From ATZT02 sp046046315 (GTDB lineage Bacteria; Actinomycetota; Actinomycetes; S36-B12; UBA5976): a DNA stretch of 11,011 bases. How positions within the stretch are numbered: the stretch's first letter is position 1; every line of letters begins with the position of its first letter. Position numbers and translations under genes: made by a program. This document shows positions 5,880 to 11,011 of this stretch, one piece after another. The notes under the pieces were generated by a model. That model was given only the letters and a program-made list of their open reading frames with translations. It made no database searches and was not told the DNA's origin. Location of the stretch: assembly GCA_046046315.1 (NCBI GenBank), contig JBJOKB010000068.1, forward strand, positions 1 through 11,011. The letters are read 5' to 3'.

Positions 5880-7391
5880 TTAAGCCAATTTTTGCGCAAG
5901 GTGAACCAGGGTTCTTACTCCAACACCTGTGCCACCAAAACCGTTATATCCATATGGCGCACCTTCGTTAAATGCTGGAGGTGCGATATCAATATGTACC
6001 CAAGGAGTGTTTTCATCAACAAATTCTTTTAAGAATGCGGCACCAACCATCATTCCTCCGGCTGGATTTGGAGTGAAACCAACATTGGCAATGTCTGCGG
6101 TTTTAGAATCCAAAATTGTTCTTGATTCTTCAGGAATTTGCATCGGCCACATTGCTTCGCCAGTTGCTTTCGCGCTTTCAAAAACCTGATCACGTGCTTC
6201 ATCTTTATTTGCCATAATTCCTGCGGTACGAGAACCAAGTGCGACAGTTGCAGCGCCAGTTAACGTTGCTATATCAATAATTAAATCAGGCTTATCTTTT
6301 TGAGCTCTTCCTAAAGCATCAGCTAGAACTAATCTTCCTTCGGCATCTGTATTTAATACTTCAATTGTTTTTCCACCATAAGTTGTGACTACATCACTTG
6401 GTCTTTGTGCCGTTGCCGAAGGCATATTCTCAGCCAATGCTGCATAAGCGGTGACATTGATTTTTAAATCTAATTGCATTATTGCTCTCAATGTTTCAAC
6501 AACAGTTGCAGCTCCAGCCATATCACATTTCATCGTGTGCATTGAAGCAGGAGGTTTTAGTGAAATTCCTCCGGTATCAAATGTTATTCCTTTACCAACT
6601 AATGCCAAATGGAAATTAGCACCGCGAGATTTATAAGCCAGTCGAATAAATCTTGGAGGGTTAATTGAACCTTGTCCTACTCCTAATAGTGCACCAAATC
6701 CTTGTTTCTTGAGTGCTCTTTCTTCCAGAATTTCCACGGTCAGTTTTGAATTCTTTTTGAATGATTTCTTCACATAATCTGCGAAAGTTTCTGGATACAT
6801 ATGACTTGGTGGAGTATTAACTAGGTTTCTCACGTTTTTGATCGATTCTGAAATTATTTGTGCTTCTTGAAAACTGGCTTTGTTAACAAATTCATCTTGA
6901 ACTAAAATGTGTGCTTGCTTTAAGGGTTCAGTTGATTTTTCATTTTTAGTTTTAAATTCATTAAACGAATAAGAACCAAGTTCCACTCCAACAGTTACAG
7001 CGTGGGTTGCAACGGTGGTAATGGTTGGAAGGGCAAATAGGGCAGAGGATTTTCCAGCTAAAGATCTTGCAGCAACTCCAGCTGCACGTCTTAAAGTTTC
7101 CATATCAAGTGGTTGAGTTTTTGTTACTTTTCCTAGCCCAACACATAAAACACCATTTTTTATTGTTAAATATGCAAGTTCAGATTTTTTACCTGAGAAG
7201 TTAGTTAATTTAAGAGCTTCAGCAATTTCATTTTTTACCGCAGCCTCAAAGGCAATTGCTGGTTCCAGGAATTCTGGACCTTTGTCTGTTTGAGCAAAGC
7301 CCACAACTAGCACTTGATTTGCAGAAATATTTTTGGAATCAGTGAGGCAAGTAATTGGCATACCAAATAGCCTAGTAGCGTTTTGTTTCAT
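5880..7391 (-). CDS. pepA: Leucyl aminopeptidase (M17)
   Basis: This cytoplasmic di-metal aminopeptidase releases N-terminal amino acids from peptides and is normally a homohexamer. From ATG at 7391 it has 503 residues, the family norm: a variable N-terminal domain to about 180 and a catalytic C-terminal domain. The metal ligands are visible: Lys267 and Asp272 in VGKGITFDTGG, Asp290 in MKCDMAGAA, and Asp349 and Glu351 in the M17 signature NTDAEGRLVLADAL. Catalytic Lys279 (ISLKPP) and Arg353 are also present. The end HIDIAPPAFNEGAPYGYNGFGGTGVGVRTL is typical. ATG 7391 is preferred over an upstream TTG at 7406, which lies inside gcvT; a later ATG at 7361 is also possible. The ATG shares CATG with the gcvT start. 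The pairing of gcvT and pepA beside the E2 gene follows actinobacterial synteny. Confidence 0.94.
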   Translation of the reverse strand: MKQNATRLFGMPITCLTDSKNISANQVLVVGFAQTDKGPEFLEPAIAFEAAVKNEIAEALKLTNFSGKKSELAYLTIKNGVLCVGLGKVTKTQPLDMETLRRAAGVAARSLAGKSSALFALPTITTVATHAVTVGVELGSYSFNEFKTKNEKSTEPLKQAHILVQDEFVNKASFQEAQIISESIKNVRNLVNTPPSHMYPETFADYVKKSFKKNSKLTVEILEERALKKQGFGALLGVGQGSINPPRFIRLAYKSRGANFHLALVGKGITFDTGGISLKPPASMHTMKCDMAGAATVVETLRAIMQLDLKINVTAYAALAENMPSATAQRPSDVVTTYGGKTIEVLNTDAEGRLVLADALGRAQKDKPDLIIDIATLTGAATVALGSRTAGIMANKDEARDQVFESAKATGEAMWPMQIPEESRTILDSKTADIANVGFTPNPAGGMMVGAAFLKEFVDENTPWVHIDIAPPAFNEGAPYGYNGFGGTGVGVRTLVHLAQKLA

Positions 7392-7392
7392 G
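7389..7392. promoter_or_regulatory. CATG shared by the divergent start codons of pepA and gcvT
   Basis: Minus-strand ATG 7391-7389 starts pepA and plus-strand ATG 7390-7392 starts gcvT, overlapping by two bases. Each gene's upstream region is the other's coding sequence, and neither ATG has a recognisable Shine-Dalgarno. This suggests leaderless or near-leaderless transcripts. On the plus strand TTGGCA (7355-7360) and TAGCGT (7376-7381), 15 nt apart, are a weak promoter candidate for gcvT that would place its transcript start at or next to the ATG. Confidence 0.5.
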
Positions 7393-8496
7393 AGCGATTC
7401 AGCCAAACTTATTCACTCTCCGCTACACCAACGTCACGTTGAGCTGGGTGCAAAACTTGCACCGTTTGGTGGCTGGGAAATGCCTTTGGAATATGCCGGT
7501 GGTGGTGTTTTGGCAGAACATGCAGCAACTAGAGAAGCTGTTGGAATTTTTGATGTTTCACATTTGGGAACAGCAACATTAAAAGGACCAAATGCAGCTG
7601 ATCGACTTAACGAAGTTCTAACAAATGATATTAATCGAATAAAACCAGGACAAGCCCAATATTCCACAATACTTTCTGAAAACGGAACCGTTGTAGATGA
7701 TTTGATCGTTTACTTAAGATCAAAAGACGAAGTTCTTATAATTCCTAATGCTGGAAACGCAACCACAGTTTTAGAATTAATTAAGAAAAACATCCCAGCA
7801 GATATTGAAATAAAAAATTTGCATCAAGATATCGCAATCATTGCAATACAAGGACCCAAATCAATTGAATTAGTAAATGATCTTGGACTTCCCACCGATA
7901 TGGAATATATGTCTTTTAAAGATGTTTCATTTATGGGAACATCGATAACAATTTGTCGCACCGGCTACACGGGAGAAAAAGGATTTGAAGTGCTAGTACC
8001 TGCAGATAAAGCATTAAGTTTTTGGGACAAAGTATTTGAAAGTGGAGCAAAATATGGTGCGAAAGCTGTTGGGTTAGGTGCTAGAGACACCTTAAGAACC
8101 GAAATGGGTTACCCACTTCATGGACAAGACATTTCATTAAGTATTTCTCCGTTAGAAGCAGGTTTAAGTTGGGCAGTTATTTTGAGCAAACCTAATTTCT
8201 TAGGTAAATCTGCTTTAGAAACAGAAAAAACAAATGGAATAAAAAGAAAACTTGTAGGTATAAAAGCTATTGAGCGAGCAATTCCTCGAAGCCATATGAA
8301 AGTTATTGATCAAAATAATAATGAATTAGGTGAAATAACTAGCGGTACTTTTTCTCCAACATTACGAGAAGGAATAGCTTTGGCCTTACTGGATTCAAAA
8401 GTAAAAATTGGGGATAAAGTTTTTGTGGATGTGCGTGGTAAGAATGTTGAATTTTTGGTGACTAAGCCACCTTTTGTTGAGCCTAAAGTTCGCTAG
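7390..8496 (+). CDS. gcvT: Aminomethyltransferase, glycine cleavage system T protein
   Basis: GcvT transfers the methylene unit from the aminomethyl-lipoyl group of GcvH to tetrahydrofolate, releasing ammonia. The 368-aa protein shows the family pattern throughout: HVELGAKLAPFGGWEMPLEY (16-35), REAVGIFDVSHLG (48-60), the folate/catalytic-Asp segment GTVVDDLIVY (99-108, Asp103), RTGYTGEKGFE (190-200), LGARDTLRTEMGYPLHGQD (229-247), and a C-terminal barrel domain with GEITSGTFSPTLREGIALAL. It is complete. ATG 7390 is chosen because homology begins just after it (SPLHQRHVELGAKL); an in-frame extension to a TTG at 7333 lies wholly inside pepA. It is the only plus-strand gene. GcvP and GcvH are not in the window, but lpdA, the L-protein, is nearby. 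Its stop codon overlaps the end of the convergent 210-aa gene by 14 bp. Confidence 0.96.
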   Translation: MSDSAKLIHSPLHQRHVELGAKLAPFGGWEMPLEYAGGGVLAEHAATREAVGIFDVSHLGTATLKGPNAADRLNEVLTNDINRIKPGQAQYSTILSENGTVVDDLIVYLRSKDEVLIIPNAGNATTVLELIKKNIPADIEIKNLHQDIAIIAIQGPKSIELVNDLGLPTDMEYMSFKDVSFMGTSITICRTGYTGEKGFEVLVPADKALSFWDKVFESGAKYGAKAVGLGARDTLRTEMGYPLHGQDISLSISPLEAGLSWAVILSKPNFLGKSALETEKTNGIKRKLVGIKAIERAIPRSHMKVIDQNNNELGEITSGTFSPTLREGIALALLDSKVKIGDKVFVDVRGKNVEFLVTKPPFVEPKVR

Positions 8497-9115
8497 CTTT
8501 TAGCGCACTGACTGCTAAAGCAAGTTCAGCTAATGGATGAACATTTTCTTTGGTATTCATTATTACCGAAGAGCCCATATATTTAAGTGCCTCATTTAAT
8601 GAGGGAACATTTGGTGTATTTGCAATTAATAAATAATCTTTGAGTTTGGAATTAGATCTCATTGCTACAAAACCTAAAGCGATAGCACCTGGCCCTACAA
8701 GAATTGTGCGGGTTTGTCTCGAAGCAGAAGTTGATAAAGCATTAAATGTAGAGAAAGCATTGTCTCCCAGAGTCTTGGTTATTACTTCTTTTGGATCAGA
8801 TTTCAATGTTCTGGTTTTCCGCAATAAATCTCTTAATGCTCCAGCATCTTTTACCCATTGGTCATCTTTACCGACACTGGATTTTCCCAACAAAGATGCA
8901 GCATCAATTGTGAGAAACGCACCGATTAAGCCACTTGCTAAAACAATGTCATGCGAAACATAAATTCCCACTATTGAAACATTGGCATCAATTGCCTTAT
9001 TAACTTCGTTTTCAATTTCTGAAGTTATCTTTTTGTGTTCAATAGCAATAGGAGTTAGATCAGACCAATTAAATTTGGTGTCATCAAAACCTAAAGCCAG
9101 AACTGAATTAATCAC
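8483..9115 (-). CDS. Protein of unknown function coupled to the ECF transporter genes
   Basis: I do not recognise this 210-aa protein. It starts with GTG at 9115, which overlaps the TGA of the S-component gene as GTGA (9112-9115), so it is almost certainly co-translated with the transporter. It has no signal peptide. The N-terminal half alternates predicted strands and helices around a hydrophobic run at about 47-72 (SIVGIYVSHDIVLASGLIGAFLTID), followed by a charged stretch at about 77-112 with LRDLLRKTRTLK. A second hydrophobic run, RTILVGPGAIALGFVAM, lies at about 136-152, and the C-terminus is Ala/Leu-rich and helical (193-210). A soluble alpha/beta fold is plausible. No catalytic motif stands out. 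Context suggests a role in handling or salvaging the transported substrate, but that is inference. It overlaps the 3' end of gcvT by 14 bp on the opposite strand. Confidence 0.75.
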   Translation of the reverse strand: MINSVLALGFDDTKFNWSDLTPIAIEHKKITSEIENEVNKAIDANVSIVGIYVSHDIVLASGLIGAFLTIDAASLLGKSSVGKDDQWVKDAGALRDLLRKTRTLKSDPKEVITKTLGDNAFSTFNALSTSASRQTRTILVGPGAIALGFVAMRSNSKLKDYLLIANTPNVPSLNEALKYMGSSVIMNTKENVHPLAELALAVSALKASEL

Positions 9116-9900
9116 GCACTAAAGACTACAGGTTTAGAAAAATTAGCTTTCTTGGTCATTCGTCTCATGGCTTTAAGTAATGGATTTGATAGAAAAAATA
9201 TCAAAAGAGCAGTCAAAATACCTCGTGGTAAGTCGTAACCGAAACTGGTTAAGAGACTAAATCGAACCCAGCGAATTAATTGATCCGTTATCGCTAAACC
9301 AGGTTCAAAGGAAACTTCTGGAAGTAACCCATTTGCAAACGGCCAAAACCATAGATTTAGTAATAATCCTGCAACAAATCCAACAACAAAACCATAAGTT
9401 GATAATAAAAATATTTCTTTTTTGCCTTTAATTTTAGGAAGTAGTCCAGCTCCTGCACCTACCCACGCAGCAACCAACATTTGAAAAGGAAGCCACGGTC
9501 CGATGCCACCAGTTAGAACTGCAGAACCAAGAATGCCAATTGCACCTAATACAAATCCAAAACTTGCTCCGAGGGCTCGTCCACCAATAATGATGATGGC
9601 CCAAACAGGCTCAAGTCCTGCAACATGTCCACCAAGTGGTCTAACCGCTGCAACAACTGCAGTTAGCACTCCCAAAATTGCTAATGATCTTGCATCGATT
9701 CCACCTTGCATTACATCGGCTAAGGCAACCATTAAAACTAAAGGCACAATTAAAAGTAATAAAATTGATGCATTATCTGAGTTGTTACTAAAAACTGAAT
9801 CTTTTTGTAATAAAAATGGCCAAAGAAATGCAACTAGACCGATAATTGTTGTTATAACCATTGAAACAGCTGTTAAAGAATTGATCTTTATTAATTTCAT
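9112..9900 (-). CDS. ECF transporter S component (substrate-binding membrane protein)
   Basis: The 262-aa integral membrane protein has about six to seven hydrophobic segments (about 9-31, 45-64, 69-88, 97-127, 134-155, 165-190, 225-245) and a basic, cytoplasmic-looking C-terminal tail. VRPLGGHVAGLEPVWAIIIIGGRALGASFGFVLGA and the GGIGPWLPFQMLVAAWVGAGAGLLP stretch resemble actinobacterial ECF-type S components. These bind a vitamin or metal and work with a membrane T component and paired ATPases. The closest type I can think of is the CbrT group, linked to cobalamin or its precursors, but the substrate is not proven by anything visible here. The start ATG overlaps the ATPase stop as ATGA (9897-9900), and its TGA overlaps the next start as GTGA, so the three genes form one tight operon. 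No T component is in the window; it may lie upstream, beyond 11011. Confidence 0.82.
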   Translation of the reverse strand: MKLIKINSLTAVSMVITTIIGLVAFLWPFLLQKDSVFSNNSDNASILLLLIVPLVLMVALADVMQGGIDARSLAILGVLTAVVAAVRPLGGHVAGLEPVWAIIIIGGRALGASFGFVLGAIGILGSAVLTGGIGPWLPFQMLVAAWVGAGAGLLPKIKGKKEIFLLSTYGFVVGFVAGLLLNLWFWPFANGLLPEVSFEPGLAITDQLIRWVRFSLLTSFGYDLPRGILTALLIFFLSNPLLKAMRRMTKKANFSKPVVFSA

Positions 9901-11011
9901 TTCAAGTCTTCAAGGGCGTAGGTAACATCGGCCACAGTCAACCAATGCGCAGGGGAGAGAACTTTTGATACTTGAGGAGAAAACATTGGTGAACTTGAAA
10001 GCACTTCATTTACTGGTCCATCGGTAACAATTTCACCATCTGCTAACAAAATAACTCTGGTGGCAACTTCGGCAGCTAATTCAACATCATGAGTTGCAAG
10101 AATTATGGTGTGATTCTTTTTTCCAAGTTTTTGTAAATTTGTTACAAGTTGTCTTTTTGCCGCATAATCAAGACCTCTAGTTGGTTCATCTAGAAGAATT
10201 AAAGGAGGTTTTGCCGCCAATACAACAGCAAGTGCTAAAGATAATTTTTCACCTTCTGATAAATCACGAGGATGAGCATCTTCTGAAACCTCAGTTGTTA
10301 ATTGCTCGAAGATAGCCATAGTTGTACCAGGAACAGCACCTGAATCACTATCACTTGCAATGCATTCGTTTAAAACAGAATCAGAAATCAATAAATCGGT
10401 TGGTTCTTGGGGCACTAATCCCACACTTTCAATTAATGATTTTCCACTTAAAGTTGCAGGATTTTTTTCATCAATTAAAACCTTGCCCACACTTGGTTCC
10501 ATAAGTCCCACAAGAAGTGAGAGCAATGTGGATTTACCCGAACCATTTCGGCCCATTAATGCCACAATTTCGCCATCGGAAATATTTAAATCAAGATGTC
10601 GAAGTGCCCGAGTATTTCCATAATTAAAATTTAAATTTTCAACATTTACTAAAATTTTTGTTGCTATGTTGGTTCTATTTCTTGGTTTTGATTTGTCTAA
10701 ACGGTTTCTCAATTCATCAGCAAATTTTCTAGCATCTCTTACAGTTAATGGCAGGGGAGACCAACCAGCTGCTCTGCCAAGTTCTACTACAGGAGGTGCA
10801 AGTAACGAATTAGCAAATACTTGCGCTGGACGATCTGCATAGACTTCAGCATCTCGATCAATCACAATTACTCGATCGGCATATTGCACTACTCTTTCTA
10901 ATCTGTGTTCAGCAAGAACAACCGTTAAACCTAGATCATGAACTAATCTTTGTATCGCTGCTAATACTTCTTCTGCAGCACTTGGATCAAGAGCACTTGT
11001 TGGTTCATCTA
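9897..11011 (-). CDS. Tandem ABC ATPase of an ECF/cobalt-type importer, C-terminal part
   Basis: The frame is open to the right edge, so the N-terminus is missing; 370 codons before the stop are visible. They begin in the Walker B/D-loop of a first nucleotide-binding domain (DEPTSALDPSAAEEV) and continue through its H-loop (VVLAEHRLERV) and tail. A complete second domain then follows: Walker A GRNGSGKST (10553-10527), Q-loop LVPQEPTDLL, signature LSEGEKLSLAL (10262-10230), Walker B LILLDEPTRGLD (10202-10167) and H-loop ILATHDVELA. The fused pair resembles the duplicated CbiO/EcfA ATPases that energise ECF importers, which fits the S component overlapping its 3' end. The signature is LSEGE rather than LSGGQ in this half. 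An internal GTG at 10889 could be miscalled as a start, but it lies in the conserved tail of domain one, so the real gene is longer. Confidence 0.9.
   Translation of the reverse strand, partial: DEPTSALDPSAAEEVLAAIQRLVHDLGLTVVLAEHRLERVVQYADRVIVIDRDAEVYADRPAQVFANSLLAPPVVELGRAAGWSPLPLTVRDARKFADELRNRLDKSKPRNRTNIATKILVNVENLNFNYGNTRALRHLDLNISDGEIVALMGRNGSGKSTLLSLLVGLMEPSVGKVLIDEKNPATLSGKSLIESVGLVPQEPTDLLISDSVLNECIASDSDSGAVPGTTMAIFEQLTTEVSEDAHPRDLSEGEKLSLALAVVLAAKPPLILLDEPTRGLDYAAKRQLVTNLQKLGKKNHTIILATHDVELAAEVATRVILLADGEIVTDGPVNEVLSSSPMFSPQVSKVLSPAHWLTVADVTYALEDLK

Noticed and set aside
7333..7389. Extended N-terminus of gcvT from a TTG
   Set aside because: It lies entirely inside pepA and precedes the point where GcvT similarity begins; ATG 7390 is the better start.
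8491..8505. Hairpin CGCTA-N5-TAGCG as a bidirectional terminator between gcvT and the 210-aa gene
   Set aside because: The stem is only five base pairs, no T-tract follows on either strand, and most of it is coding sequence of the overlapping genes.
9503..9925. Plus-strand open frame of 140 codons opposite the S component
   Set aside because: The opposite strand encodes a convincing membrane protein with stop/start overlaps on both sides; this is its shadow.
1..11011. Defence system, prophage, CRISPR, tRNA or insertion element
   Set aside because: No repeat-spacer pattern, tRNA-like cloverleaf, integrase, transposase or terminal inverted repeats were seen by eye; every gene except the 210-aa protein belongs to an ordinary metabolic or transport family.

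Overview
The window looks like chromosomal core sequence from a low-GC, streamlined actinobacterium, most plausibly a freshwater planktonic lineage of the acI/Nanopelagicales type. That placement is inferred. It rests on the AT-rich sequence, the almost complete lack of intergenic DNA, and a gene order (gcvT divergent from a leucyl aminopeptidase, then the 2-oxoacid dehydrogenase E2 and a TIGR01777-family epimerase) that matches the neighbourhood known from high-GC actinobacteria such as Mycobacterium. No tRNA, rRNA, CRISPR array, insertion sequence or phage gene was seen, and no gene-free stretch exceeds about 150 bases.

Left block (1-5731, minus strand, read right to left): lpdA (dihydrolipoamide dehydrogenase, E3), then sucB/dlaT (E2 acyltransferase with two lipoyl domains), a TIGR01777/YfcH-type SDR epimerase, an FAD-dependent amine-oxidase-like protein, and the start of a peptidase E (S51) gene that runs off the window. 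Spacings are 22 nt, 6 nt, a TAATG overlap and an ATGA overlap, so this reads as one operon. The most notable observation is an in-frame TAA at 4096-4098 that splits E2 exactly between its first lipoyl domain and the first Pro/Ala linker. The frame is otherwise open and well conserved from 4332 to 2548.

Middle block: pepA (M17 leucyl aminopeptidase, minus) and gcvT (glycine-cleavage T protein, plus) are divergent. Their most likely start codons share one palindromic CATG (7389-7392), leaving no untranslated spacer. A 148-nt gap (5732-5879) between pepA and lpdA is the only sizeable intergenic region. It carries the lpdA ribosome binding site and three short inverted repeats.

Right block (8483-11011, minus strand): an energy-coupling-factor (ECF) type importer. 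It comprises the C-terminal part of a tandem ABC ATPase (end of NBD1 plus all of NBD2), a membrane S component, and a 210-aa protein of unknown function. Each is joined to the next by a 4-base stop/start overlap. The 210-aa gene converges on gcvT with a 14-bp overlap of coding ends.

Functionally, E3 (lpdA) serves both the E2-containing 2-oxoacid dehydrogenase complex and, potentially, the glycine cleavage system to which GcvT belongs, so the lipoate-dependent theme links the left and middle blocks. I do not see a clearly new defence or mobile system. The best candidates for novelty are the interrupted E2 gene, the shared CATG start, and the unrecognised protein coupled to the ECF importer.
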